In this document: positions 6,473 to 13,569 of the stretch, in pieces
Numbering within the stretch: the first letter of the stretch is position 1
Layout of the letters: each line of letters opens with the position of its first letter
DNA from: Vibrio barjaei
GTDB lineage: Bacteria > Pseudomonadota > Gammaproteobacteria > Enterobacterales > Vibrionaceae
Assembly (NCBI RefSeq): GCF_001639065.2
Contig: NZ_LQXO02000062.1
Span: 1-33,471, forward strand
Direction of reading: 5' to 3'
Length of the DNA stretch: 33,471 bases
Made by a program: the position numbers and the translations under genes
Notes under the pieces: generated by a model
The model's database searches: none
The model's input: the letters and a program-made list of their open reading frames with translations, nothing else
Told to the model about the DNA's origin: nothing

Positions 6473-6607
6473 ATGGGAACGATAATTGGTTTGGTTATTT
6501 TAGCTGCTGTAGATTGGTATCTGGTTCGCAAAACTGGATTTCACATTCATCAATGGATTGCCAGAAAGTATGAAGAGTATTTTCAGGGTAAGGAAAACAA
6601 TAAATAA
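6473..6607 (+). CDS. 44-residue single-pass membrane peptide, copy 2
   Basis: Identical in length to the peptide at 2078-2212, with 34 of 44 residues the same. The membrane segment (MGTIIGLVILAAVDWYLV) and the RKTG and HIHQ motifs are kept. Differences gather in the tail, where KYAEYSSGKK becomes KYEEYFQGKE. GGAG lies 9 nt before the ATG. The preceding ~40 bp (GTGTTGTTAACTATTTTATG and after) also resemble the leader of copy 1. The parallel conservation of protein and leader suggests duplication of a whole unit followed by divergence, or separate capture of related cassettes. The function is unknown. A short membrane peptide with a basic tail could be a membrane-complex subunit or a toxin, and neither is shown here. 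Confidence 0.7.
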   Translation: MGTIIGLVILAAVDWYLVRKTGFHIHQWIARKYEEYFQGKENNK

Positions 6608-6634
6608 TATTTGCTTAGTATAGGAATTAAACGC

Positions 6635-6653
6635 GCATAACAAGGCATTAGAT
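6635..6653 (+). repeat. Collapsed attC (about 19 bp)
   Basis: GCATAAC (6635-6641) is followed at once by AAGGC and ATTAGAT (6647-6653). This looks like an inverse core and a closing core of an attC joined after loss of the whole ~90-bp centre. It lies exactly between the 44-codon gene and the next cassette gene. Confidence 0.5.
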
Positions 6654-6684
6654 TGTTTTTAAACGTTGTATTAGGGATTGAATT

Positions 6685-7629
6685 TTGGAAGACGTACAAG
6701 ATAAATGGATTTGTGGCTTTTGGAGAAGAATCGGAGCCTTGGTTATCGACTCTCTAATACTAGGTGTTTTTGGGTCTGTTATAGGTTTGTTTCTTGAAGA
6801 TACCTTCGCCCAACTTGGCGGGTGGGGTAGCTTAATTGGTTTTGCCGTTTCAATTACATATTTTGGAGTTATGAATAGCTCTGTATCAAATGGTCAAACA
6901 ATTGGTAAAAAAGCACTAAACATCAGAGTTGTAGATTCATCCAATTCAACAATTAGTCTGCCTAAGTCCTTTACGAGGTATAGCTTTCTGGCGATTCCAT
7001 TTTCACTGAATGGAGCACAGATTCCGAATGAACTATCTCTTTCATATTTAATGTACCCCTTATCGTTGATTACTCTTGGTGGCTTACTTTCGATTTCTTA
7101 CTTATACGTTTTTAATCGTGTAACTCGACAGTCATTACATGACCTTGTGGTAGGTACTTACGTCGTAAATGCACAGGCCAATCGTCAAGAACTCCCTTCA
7201 GTTTGGAAACCTCACTTAGGGGTAGTGGCTGTTTTATTCATCGTTGCAGCGCTTGTGCCGGCATATAATTCTAGCTTATTTAAATCAGAACCTTTTAAAG
7301 GCCTGCTAGTAACTCAGGAAGCGATAATCAGCAAGGAATCGGTAAGATATGCAGAGGTAACAACAGGTTCAAGTACGGTTACCTCATCTGATTCAGATAG
7401 TAGAACAACTACGTATGTGAATATTCAGGCTTTCCTTTATAAAGACAATGTTGATGATGCCAAAACTGCAAAGCAATTAGCGCAGGCAATAATTAAGACT
7501 TATCCAGAATCACTAAGCAAAGACTTAATTCAGGTAACCCTTGCCTACGGTTATGACATTGGTATTGCATCAAAATGGAATAGATACAATTACCAGTTTA
7601 ACCCGAAAGATTTAATAGGTTTGGAGTAA
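6685..7629 (+). CDS. RDD family membrane protein with extracytoplasmic C-terminal domain
   Basis: The 314-residue protein starts with the RDD domain. Residues 12-25 (FWRRIGALVIDSLI) and NGQTIGKKALNIRVVD correspond to the family core, and the region closes with RQSLHDLVVGTYVV. A further membrane helix at about 178-194 (LGVVAVLFIVAALVPAY) then leads to a ~115-residue soluble part rich in Ser/Thr (TTGSSTVTSSDSDSRTTTY), ending in an alpha/beta-looking stretch. The start is the TTG at 6685, with TAGGGA about 8 nt upstream. No ATG occurs before the conserved RDD motif, so a TTG start is needed. It is nearly twice as long as the RDD protein at 4027-4536, so the two are not recent duplicates. Confidence 0.82.
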   Translation: MEDVQDKWICGFWRRIGALVIDSLILGVFGSVIGLFLEDTFAQLGGWGSLIGFAVSITYFGVMNSSVSNGQTIGKKALNIRVVDSSNSTISLPKSFTRYSFLAIPFSLNGAQIPNELSLSYLMYPLSLITLGGLLSISYLYVFNRVTRQSLHDLVVGTYVVNAQANRQELPSVWKPHLGVVAVLFIVAALVPAYNSSLFKSEPFKGLLVTQEAIISKESVRYAEVTTGSSTVTSSDSDSRTTTYVNIQAFLYKDNVDDAKTAKQLAQAIIKTYPESLSKDLIQVTLAYGYDIGIASKWNRYNYQFNPKDLIGLE

Positions 7630-7639
7630 TGTTAATCTA

Positions 7640-7735
7640 ACATGGGTTTAGAGTCGGGCACGCGACAGCTTGCTCGGATCTACTTCGCCTTGTTTTTTCA
7701 CGAGCTATTATTTGTCGCGTAAAACCGCTTTAGCA
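7640..7735 (+). repeat. Long hairpin, possible attC relic of another type
   Basis: ACGCGACA (7660-7667) and TGTCGCGT (7713-7720) are perfect 8-bp arms, with GCTCG and CGAGC nested inside. A TCTAAC-type motif at the left end and GCTTTAGCAAAC at the right end suggest a decayed attC of a different sequence class. A terminator is also possible, although no T-run follows the stem. Confidence 0.35.
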
Positions 7736-7751
7736 AACAGGAGGAAAGCGA

Positions 7752-8147
7752 ATGACCAAGTTAGTCGGTGACACCCTAATTAAGACTTACCATCTAGCCA
7801 CATGTCATTGTGGTTCTTTAGAGTTTGAGCTGCACTTACCAAATGGAATAGATAAGCCTCGACGTTGCGACTGTTCAATGTGCCGTCGTCGTGGAGCGAT
7901 CATTGCATCAGTGAAACTAGACGGCATTCGTATCTTGAAAGGGCAGGAATACTTAAAGCTATATCAGTTCAATACGCATACAGCCAAACACTACTTTTGC
8001 TCGAACTGTGGCATTTACACTCATCACCAAAGACGTTCCGACCCAACTGAATACGGATACAACGTCGGATGTTTGCAAGGAGTTAACCCGTTTGAACTGG
8101 GTGATGTAGTGACAAATGATGGGGTCAACCACCCAGCAGACAGATAG
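7752..8147 (+). CDS. GFA-fold zinc protein (CENP-V/GFA domain), copy 1
   Basis: The 131-residue protein has the cysteine layout of the GFA domain: C18-x-C20 (CHCGSLEFE), C39-x-C41-x-x-C44 (CDCSMCRRRG) and C83-x-x-C86 (FCSNCGIYTHH). The seven cysteines bind two zinc ions. The family name comes from glutathione-dependent formaldehyde-activating enzyme, but most members have unproven substrates, so the glutathione/formaldehyde role should not be assumed. AGGAGG lies 7 nt before the ATG. No attC is visible on its downstream side. A second GFA protein is encoded at 15432-15848. Confidence 0.87.
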   Translation: MTKLVGDTLIKTYHLATCHCGSLEFELHLPNGIDKPRRCDCSMCRRRGAIIASVKLDGIRILKGQEYLKLYQFNTHTAKHYFCSNCGIYTHHQRRSDPTEYGYNVGCLQGVNPFELGDVVTNDGVNHPADR

Positions 8148-8360
8148 TTTTTTGAGTCTGTCATTGTTCATTTGGTTACACAGCTATTACAGACTATTAG
8201 ATAGTTATAGTTGCCTCTGCTCCAAGCCTTGTTCATAACAAATAGCACTGAAACCAACTCTGATTTTGAAGTCTCTCGTGAAATAGCCTTCTCGCCCTGA
8301 ATATGATCCTGGTGAGTAATAATCTTGATAGGTTCTGAATAAGCTCAAAGGGAATAAAAT

Positions 8361-8726
8361 ATGCTAGAACGTATCGAAAAAGTGCTGGAGTTAAATGATA
8401 TTTCTTATGAGAGTGGCAAAACTAGAATGTACATCAAGTTGGGCGGCTTAAGTTCACAAGTCAAAATCAGCTACGACTATGCGACTAATACTTATAAAGT
8501 GAACTGCGGGGAACTTCGTCACTATTTAATCAGTCTGGTTTTCTTTTGTCAGGCCGTTAGTATGTTTTATCAACCGAACTTGGAGATTTGGGCGGGGTAC
8601 GCCGCTGGTCTTATGCTCGGACTAGCGGTTGGAAATCTATTATCAGTGATATCGGCTAATATTCAGTTGTTAGACTTACGTGCTCAATTAAGGGAGGAGG
8701 GCGTATTTCTAAAGCTTAGTTCATAG
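8361..8726 (+). CDS. KLGGLS-type two-helix membrane protein, copy 2
   Basis: The 121-residue protein has the same architecture as the one at 4652-5026. A soluble head contains KLGGLS at 26-31 and NTY at 43-45. Membrane helices lie at about 53-70 and 78-99, followed by a charged tail that begins ANIQLLDLRAQL. Outside these motifs the two proteins differ at most positions. AAAGGGA lies 8 nt before the ATG. The gap before it (8148-8360) contains a TAACAAATAGC fragment near 8236 but no complete attC. No known family was recognised. The shared motif and spacing suggest a real but unnamed protein family carried by cassettes. Confidence 0.63.
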   Translation: MLERIEKVLELNDISYESGKTRMYIKLGGLSSQVKISYDYATNTYKVNCGELRHYLISLVFFCQAVSMFYQPNLEIWAGYAAGLMLGLAVGNLLSVISANIQLLDLRAQLREEGVFLKLSS

Positions 8727-8797
8727 CACTACTAGTGGCCGTGTGGTTAATACCGCCTCGTCGCGTTTGTCGACCTTTTCTTATGGAATGGAGAATA

Positions 8798-9271
8798 ATG
8801 GAAATATCAAATACTTTAAGGCCTGGTGATATTGGGCAGATTATAAAGCAGCACGGGCTATTGTATTCGAATGAATATGGATATGACGTGACATTTGAAG
8901 CTTATGTTGCTGAACCACTAGCGCAGTTTGCTAAGCGAAACAATGATCGAGAAAGAATTTGGCTTGTCAGGCTTGGTAATAAGCTTGTCGGGACAATTTG
9001 TATTTGCGAGCTTTCTGAGTTCGAAGCACAGCTCAGGTGGTTTTCTATTGACCCTGTTGCACGAGGGAAAGGAGTGGGCAAAGCGCTTATGGAGCAAGCG
9101 CTGGATTTCTGTCTTGACACTGGTTACTCCAAGGTAGTGTTATGGACGGTAGCCGGACTTGCAGTCTCAAAATCGCTTTATATTAAATATGGATTCAGTA
9201 TGGTTGAGGAAATAGAACGTGAGTTATGGGGCGCAATGCAACGAGAGCAATGCTACGAAAAAGTGCTTTAG
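8798..9271 (+). CDS. GNAT family N-acetyltransferase (MarR-associated type, without the HTH)
   Basis: The 157-residue protein opens with LRPGDIGQIIKQHGLLY, then SNEYGYDVTFEAYVAEPLAQF. This is how the acetyltransferase half of MarR-GNAT fusion regulators begins. The acetyl-CoA loop is VARGKGVGKALMEQALDF, and the C-terminal motif is VSKSLYIKYGFSMVEE. No DNA-binding domain precedes it here, so it appears to be the stand-alone enzyme. The ATG at 8798 follows GGAGAATA with good spacing. An ATG at 8783 is possible. An upstream extension to 8735 would add non-conserved sequence. A second GNAT follows 39 nt downstream with no attC between them. Confidence 0.83.
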   Translation: MEISNTLRPGDIGQIIKQHGLLYSNEYGYDVTFEAYVAEPLAQFAKRNNDRERIWLVRLGNKLVGTICICELSEFEAQLRWFSIDPVARGKGVGKALMEQALDFCLDTGYSKVVLWTVAGLAVSKSLYIKYGFSMVEEIERELWGAMQREQCYEKVL

Positions 9272-9310
9272 TCTATGCACTTAATGCGAGATCCAATTAG
9301 TGAGAGAACC

Positions 9311-9787
9311 ATGAAACTTAGAGTATTCGACAACGCAGATTACGATACGCTCATCGACTGGATTGACTCAGAAAAACTGAATTATCAATGGGGAGGGCCA
9401 AATTTCGCCTTTCCATTAGACCACCATCAACTCAGCAGCCACTGCGCTAAACCCGAAGTCCTTCCTTTTATTCTTGCATCCGGTAGTCAACGTGTTGGCT
9501 ACGTTGAATTGTTTAGAATCACAGAGTCAAGTTTCCGTATTTGTCGTGTGTTTGTGTCGAATAACTTTCGAGGTCAGGGGATCTCCAAAATCATGCTAAC
9601 GCAGTTAATCGAATTATCTCGAACGCGCTACTTTGCGACGCAGTTGTCACTCGCGGTTTTTGAGCACAATCGAGTTGCGAGACGTTGCTATGAAGCGTTA
9701 GGCTTTGAGGTCACGTCTCGTGAAACAGGGACCAGGTCCTATGATGGGGTGGTTTGGGAGCTGCTTCGAATGGAGAAGAGACTTTGA
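9311..9787 (+). CDS. GNAT family N-acetyltransferase
   Basis: The 158-residue protein resembles the RimJ/RimL-like branch. It opens LRVFDNADYDTLIDWIDS. The acetyl-CoA strand and loop are FRICRVFVSNNFRGQGISKIML. The end LAVFEHNRVARRCYEALGFEV is the usual substrate-side motif of this group. The start at 9311 has GAGAG 4-8 nt upstream. An in-frame ATG at 9275 would begin only 3 nt after the previous gene and would add a non-conserved leader, so the start is not certain. It probably forms a two-gene unit with the GNAT at 8798, to which it is not closely similar. The substrate is unknown. Confidence 0.82.
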   Translation: MKLRVFDNADYDTLIDWIDSEKLNYQWGGPNFAFPLDHHQLSSHCAKPEVLPFILASGSQRVGYVELFRITESSFRICRVFVSNNFRGQGISKIMLTQLIELSRTRYFATQLSLAVFEHNRVARRCYEALGFEVTSRETGTRSYDGVVWELLRMEKRL

Positions 9788-9851
9788 AAATCTCTTTCTA
9801 GCAATATATGCCAAGAGTTATTTAGTGGGTCAGCAGTTTTGAGGTTAACGA

Positions 9852-10097
9852 ATGATAAGTTGCAGTGACTACGATTATATTGAAATAGCGTGTATGTATC
9901 GTTATCCGGTTAAATTAACGATGAAAGTGGGTCAGCCACTAGAAGGTATTGCATTGGATACAGCGCGAGACGAGAGTAACAATGAATGTCTGAAGCTAAA
10001 TGTTAAGGAAACAGAAATTCTTGTTATATTGGATGAAATCAATAAGTTAGAGGTATTGGTAGATAACCCACATTTTTCTGAAGTCATCTTTAAATGA
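9852..10097 (+). CDS. Rho-binding antiterminator (Rof/YaeO-like)
   Basis: The 81-residue acidic protein matches the Rof (YaeO) family. ISCSDYDYIEIACMYRYPV at the N-terminus corresponds to the family opening 'I-x-C-x-x-Y-D-x-x-E-x-A-C'. It is followed by an Sm-like small barrel of alternating strands (LTMKVGQPLEGIALDT, CLKLNVKETEI) and an ILDEINKLEVL strand. In Escherichia coli, Rof binds the Rho N-terminal RNA-binding domain and blocks Rho-dependent termination. The same role is inferred here. GAGG lies 7-10 nt before the ATG. In this accessory region the homologue stands alone between a GNAT gene and the DUF3291-kinase pair. It is unlike its neighbours in function and could be a mobile modulator of host termination. 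Confidence 0.8.
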   Translation: MISCSDYDYIEIACMYRYPVKLTMKVGQPLEGIALDTARDESNNECLKLNVKETEILVILDEINKLEVLVDNPHFSEVIFK

Positions 10098-10165
10098 TGT
10101 TTGAACATCAATGGGAAAAGAATGGTGTTAGCTATTAACCGTAAGCATTCCAAGGAAAGGAATTT

Positions 10166-10618
10166 ATGAAACTGGCACAACTAAATATCGCATTAGCAAA
10201 ATATCCGCTCGATGCTCCTGAGATTAAGGAGTTCGTTGATAACTTGGACTTGGTCAATGGCATTGCTGAAGAAAGTGAAGGCTTTATTTGGCGTCTAAAA
10301 GATGACAGCGGTGATGCGACCAGTATACAACTCTTCGATGACCCCAATATGATAGTAAATATGTCTGTTTGGGAATCGGTAGATTCGCTTAAAAACTTTA
10401 TGTTTAGAACACACCATAGAGATTTTATGCGCCGTAAAGGTGAATGGTTTCATCGACTTGCTGAGGATACCTACATGTTATGGTGGATTGAAGACCACCA
10501 CATACCATCAACAGAAGAAGCTTTGGAACGATTAGAGTATTTAAGAGCTAATGGGGATAGTCCCTATGCGTTTACGTTCAAGACTAATTATACGCCGCTC
10601 GATATTAAGGCTAAGTAA
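10166..10618 (+). CDS. DUF3291 family protein
   Basis: The 150-residue protein resembles DUF3291 along its full length. It opens with KLAQLNIALAKYPLDAPEIKE, then FVDNLDLVNGIAEESEGFIWRL. The middle has NMSVWESVDSLKNFMFRTHH, and the end carries FHRLAEDTYMLWWIEDHHIPS. The fold is a ferredoxin-like barrel related to antibiotic-biosynthesis monooxygenase and stress-dimer proteins. Its reaction is not known. A strong AAGGAAAGGA precedes the ATG. Its stop codon overlaps the next start (TAATG), so it is translationally coupled to the kinase-like gene, and the two proteins probably act in one function. Confidence 0.8.
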   Translation: MKLAQLNIALAKYPLDAPEIKEFVDNLDLVNGIAEESEGFIWRLKDDSGDATSIQLFDDPNMIVNMSVWESVDSLKNFMFRTHHRDFMRRKGEWFHRLAEDTYMLWWIEDHHIPSTEEALERLEYLRANGDSPYAFTFKTNYTPLDIKAK

Positions 10619-11394
10619 TGAAGTCGCAAGATTTATCGAAGATGGGAAACGCTCAAGTTATCCTTTGTGAAGACGAGGGAAGGTCCTATATCAATAAACG
10701 GAATGCGTCCTCCGTGGAAGTTGGCTTCTATCAATATGCTGCACCGGAACTTAAAAATGTGCAGACGCCACAACTAATTAACGTAGATGGCAACGATTTA
10801 TTTATTGAGCTAGTACCAAATAAAGTAACTTTAGAGGAATTACAGCAATCTAGTGGTACTTTTGAGCAGTTGTCGCACATTCATCAATCCCCATATATTC
10901 CTACATTTGAGGTAAAACAGCATGCTTGGTCGTTACAGGATACAGAGTTTGCTTTTCGAGCTTTGTCACTTCCTAATGAAACACAAGATGTACTTTTAAC
11001 TATCCAGACTTTGTCTTCAGAGTTATTTGAGTATCGTGGATTAGTATCTGGCGACACTAATGATGGCAATTGGGGGAGAAGGGATAATGGTGAGCTTGTT
11101 CTCTTCGATTGGGAGCGATTTGGTTTCGGTAGCCCTGCTATCGATCTTGCGCCACTAGTTAAAGGGTTGGGTACGCGCTCAGACTATCGTTCAGTCATAG
11201 ATAAATACTTAATCTACAATCCTTCTATTTCCGCAGAAATGCTAGAAAAGCATTTAGTAATAGCGAAAGCTTGGATAGTGATTGAGGTGACTAATCTCTT
11301 GATTTGTCGTCGAAACCACGAGGCTCAGAAATACATCAACTGGTTTAATGGTAACCTTCCTGTGTGGTGCCAAAAGGTGGTGACATCGTTGTAA
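10618..11394 (+). CDS. Phosphotransferase (APH/choline kinase-like), catalytic-loop His replaced
   Basis: The 258-residue protein belongs to the APH/choline kinase superfamily. Its catalytic loop is V143-S-G-D146-T-N-D-G-N151, where the family usually has H-G-D-x-x-x-x-N. The catalytic Asp and Asn are kept, but His is replaced by Ser144. The metal-binding D164 is in LFDWERFGFGSPAIDLAPL, a standard ending of this motif. The C-terminal helical lobe is short. It probably phosphorylates a small molecule, perhaps one handled by the coupled DUF3291 protein. It is not recognisable as a known aminoglycoside-resistance enzyme. The start codon shares bases with the upstream stop codon. AT-rich sequence to 11571 follows with no clear attC. 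Confidence 0.8.
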   Translation: MKSQDLSKMGNAQVILCEDEGRSYINKRNASSVEVGFYQYAAPELKNVQTPQLINVDGNDLFIELVPNKVTLEELQQSSGTFEQLSHIHQSPYIPTFEVKQHAWSLQDTEFAFRALSLPNETQDVLLTIQTLSSELFEYRGLVSGDTNDGNWGRRDNGELVLFDWERFGFGSPAIDLAPLVKGLGTRSDYRSVIDKYLIYNPSISAEMLEKHLVIAKAWIVIEVTNLLICRRNHEAQKYINWFNGNLPVWCQKVVTSL

Positions 11395-11571
11395 TGGATA
11401 AGCCGATTAAGTAGGCTTGTTCTAGTACTTTTAATGTGAGTTCTACTGTCACTAAAGTAGATTACCAACACTCTACGTGAATATGCAGAAGTGATTCTAG
11501 TCGCAATAGTAGCCAGCAATCTGCCTATCAGTGGGCGATTCATAGAACATGGCAATTAGGAGGAAAGTTCT

Positions 11572-11955
11572 ATGAAACGTACAATCAAATTTGTTGGGTT
11601 ACATCGAGCGTGGAAAATAGGCCTATCTTCGTTAGTGGGAGGGCTTACGGCAGTATTAGTTGTTCACTTTGTATTCTCAAATGAACAAAGTGCTATGGCA
11701 TATGCAAGTGCCTTATTTGGTGCGGTGTTTCAGGCTTTACTCACGATCAGAAACAATGAAAGTCACCTGACTGCTGATAATGAAGAGGTTTACCTTTACG
11801 ATATACCTGCGGCATTAAGGTATCAAAAATCACTGTTGGGCAAACCCTACATAAGAGTGACTTCTCTAACCCAGACTGGTTACCATAGAAAGAGGGTGTT
11901 CCAGTCTTGGATATCAGAAGAAGACTGGCACTTTATGTTGAATAAATGCACATGA
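11572..11955 (+). CDS. Two-helix membrane protein of unknown function
   Basis: This 127-residue protein is not recognised. A basic N-terminus (MKRTIKFVGLHRAWK) precedes two membrane helices at about 16-35 and 43-58. A ~67-residue soluble C-terminal domain then contains LLGKPYIRVTSL and ends in WISEEDWHFML. The plan (two helices, then a small beta-rich domain) resembles small PH-like membrane proteins such as the one at 14192-14719, but the similarity is too weak to claim homology. AGGAGG lies 6-11 nt before the ATG, so translation should be efficient. Confidence 0.65.
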   Translation: MKRTIKFVGLHRAWKIGLSSLVGGLTAVLVVHFVFSNEQSAMAYASALFGAVFQALLTIRNNESHLTADNEEVYLYDIPAALRYQKSLLGKPYIRVTSLTQTGYHRKRVFQSWISEEDWHFMLNKCT

Positions 11956-12001
11956 TAGGTCCCATAAAGGGCTTTAGGACAACCTTCACAAGGATTAGAA
12001 C

Positions 12002-12391
12002 TTGACGACATTAGTACTTTGTTTAGTTATTGCGGCACTACTACCTTATCTAGCGAAAATGCCTCTTGCAGTCGCAATGCATAGAGCAGGAGGTTACGAC
12101 AATAAAAATCCCAGAGAACAGCAAGCAAAACTCAAAGGATTTGGCGAGCGTGCTTTAGCGGCACACCAAAATGCTTTCGAATCTTTGATTGTGTTTGCCA
12201 TAGCGATATTGCTGGCCATTGCGACGGGAACCATTAATGAGACCGTACAGTTTTTAGCAGTAGTGCACATCGTGTTTCGCGTTATTTACAACATTCTTTA
12301 CTTGCTCAACAAAGCTACGTTACGTTCTTTATCTTGGGCTGTTGCAATAGGTTGCTCTTTTGCCATTATGTTGCAGAGTATGCCTAGTTGA
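12002..12391 (+). CDS. MAPEG family membrane protein
   Basis: The 129-residue four-helix protein is related to microsomal glutathione transferases and leukotriene synthases. The hallmark is in the loop after the first helix: R50-A-L-A-A-H55-x-N57-x-x-E60-x-x-x-x-F65. Helices lie at about 2-19, 61-78, 82-104 and 108-127. Bacterial members may conjugate or bind hydrophobic electrophiles, but substrates are mostly unknown. The start is a TTG, with AAGGAT about 7 nt upstream. No ATG lies before the conserved part. It is separated from its neighbours by 46 and 159 nt and is probably transcribed with them or alone. Confidence 0.82.
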   Translation: MTTLVLCLVIAALLPYLAKMPLAVAMHRAGGYDNKNPREQQAKLKGFGERALAAHQNAFESLIVFAIAILLAIATGTINETVQFLAVVHIVFRVIYNILYLLNKATLRSLSWAVAIGCSFAIMLQSMPS

Positions 12392-12550
12392 TGGCAGGTT
12401 CTTTATAAGGCTCATTTCTTCGTTTAGTGCAACTTAAAATGGGATGCGGTTTAGTCCGATGAATTTGAAGTGTGTCGAAGTATACGAGCGGTTAGCGTAA
12501 TCCTCACCAAATAGGCCTCATAATGTACTAAGCAACAAGAAGAGGCCGAC

Positions 12551-12907
12551 ATGTCAAAGTTTGAGTTCATTCAATTGCATCTTATCGAAAAAGGGGTACC
12601 GAAAGATTTAACCAAGCCAAGTCCTTTTGTTTGGGCACGCTGCCAATCTTTATCGGATACACCTCTAGTCTTTCAGTCTCCTCTCAGAATAGTATTGCGA
12701 CATGGCGTGTTACTAGGGTTAGTTTGGGGAGCGCTTATGTGGTTAATGCTTTGGCATAGAGAACCTGAGCGATGGATAAGCTATCTCTTATCATCCTGTT
12801 TATTTGGTCTGTTTATGGGGATGCTTACAGCGTACAGAGCACATAAAAGCCAGGCGAATTTAGGGTGCAAAGATTGGAAGGAGTGGTGTGTGAGGAATTA
12901 CGTGTAA
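12551..12907 (+). CDS. DUF6404-like membrane protein
   Basis: The 118-residue protein opens with KFEFIQLHLIEKGVPKD, the sort of short helix that begins DUF6404 proteins. A central FQSPLRIVLRHG stretch and two membrane helices follow, at about 50-66 (VLLGLVWGALMWLMLW) and 76-93. It closes with CKDWKEW, comparable with the Trp-rich ending of that family. The family has no known function. The gene has AAGAGG 5-10 nt upstream. The assignment is from memory of the family pattern and should be checked by a profile search. Confidence 0.6.
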   Translation: MSKFEFIQLHLIEKGVPKDLTKPSPFVWARCQSLSDTPLVFQSPLRIVLRHGVLLGLVWGALMWLMLWHREPERWISYLLSSCLFGLFMGMLTAYRAHKSQANLGCKDWKEWCVRNYV

Positions 12908-13107
12908 TGGAATGAAGTATAAACCCTTTCGGAGAGCAAAATGGGCTACATTCATTTTGTTTTAGGAACCTCTTAATGGTTGCAGGTATTTGATACTTTA
13001 TTTCCCTAGGCTGAGTTTGACGGATTAATACTTTTAAATTATCGAGTGAATGAAATCTTTCGCTTCTTTCTCAGTTCTTTATCTATGGTGATAGAGGAGG
13101 GTGCGTT

Positions 13108-13557
13108 ATGAAATACTCAGCAAGATTGTTTTCGATAATACTGATGTGGCTAAGTTCGTGGACTTATGTTTATGCACTGGAACCCATCTATAGTGATTTT
13201 TTTGGTAAAGCGATAAAAGGCTATGATCCGGTTGCTTACTTTACAGTAGGTAAACCACTAAAAGGTGAGAGTGATATTACGTATGAGTGGAATGGCGCTA
13301 AATGGTACTTTTCGACACAGGAAAACCGGCAGCAGTTTGTTTCTAACCCAACAGCTTATGCGCCTCAATATGGTGGATACTGCGCGTGGGCTGTAAGTCA
13401 AGGCTATACGGCTAGCATCGATCCTAATGCTTGGTATATTTTCGAGAATAAGTTGTATTTGAACTATAGCGAGTCAGTTCAAAAAAATTGGCAAAAGGAT
13501 ATTAGCGGGAATGTACGAAAAGCTGATTTAAATTGGCCAGAATTACTTAAGAATTAA
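13108..13557 (+). CDS. Exported YHS-domain protein
   Basis: The 149-residue protein has a Sec-type signal peptide (about 1-23, ending TYVYA before LEP), so it should be periplasmic. A YHS domain follows. KAIKGYDPVAYFTVGKP is the family opening. KWYFSTQENRQQFVSNP, then YAPQYGGYCAWAVSQG, contains the YGGYCAWA motif, with one Cys that could bind a metal. YHS domains occur in metal-handling proteins, often next to copper systems, but many small exported ones have no known role. GAGGAGGG lies 7-14 nt before the ATG. An 80-codon gene follows after 12 nt, so the two are probably co-transcribed. Confidence 0.82.
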   Translation: MKYSARLFSIILMWLSSWTYVYALEPIYSDFFGKAIKGYDPVAYFTVGKPLKGESDITYEWNGAKWYFSTQENRQQFVSNPTAYAPQYGGYCAWAVSQGYTASIDPNAWYIFENKLYLNYSESVQKNWQKDISGNVRKADLNWPELLKN

Positions 13558-13569
13558 ATTGAGGTAAAA

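Noticed and set aside
8233..8260. TAACAAATAGC sequence after the first GFA gene as an attC inverse core
   Set aside because: No matching closing core or complementary arm was found before the next gene, so it may be chance or a remnant too weak to annotate.
11399..11418. AAGCC/GGCTT hairpin after the kinase-like gene as a terminator
   Set aside because: The stem is only 5 bp and is not followed by a T-run.
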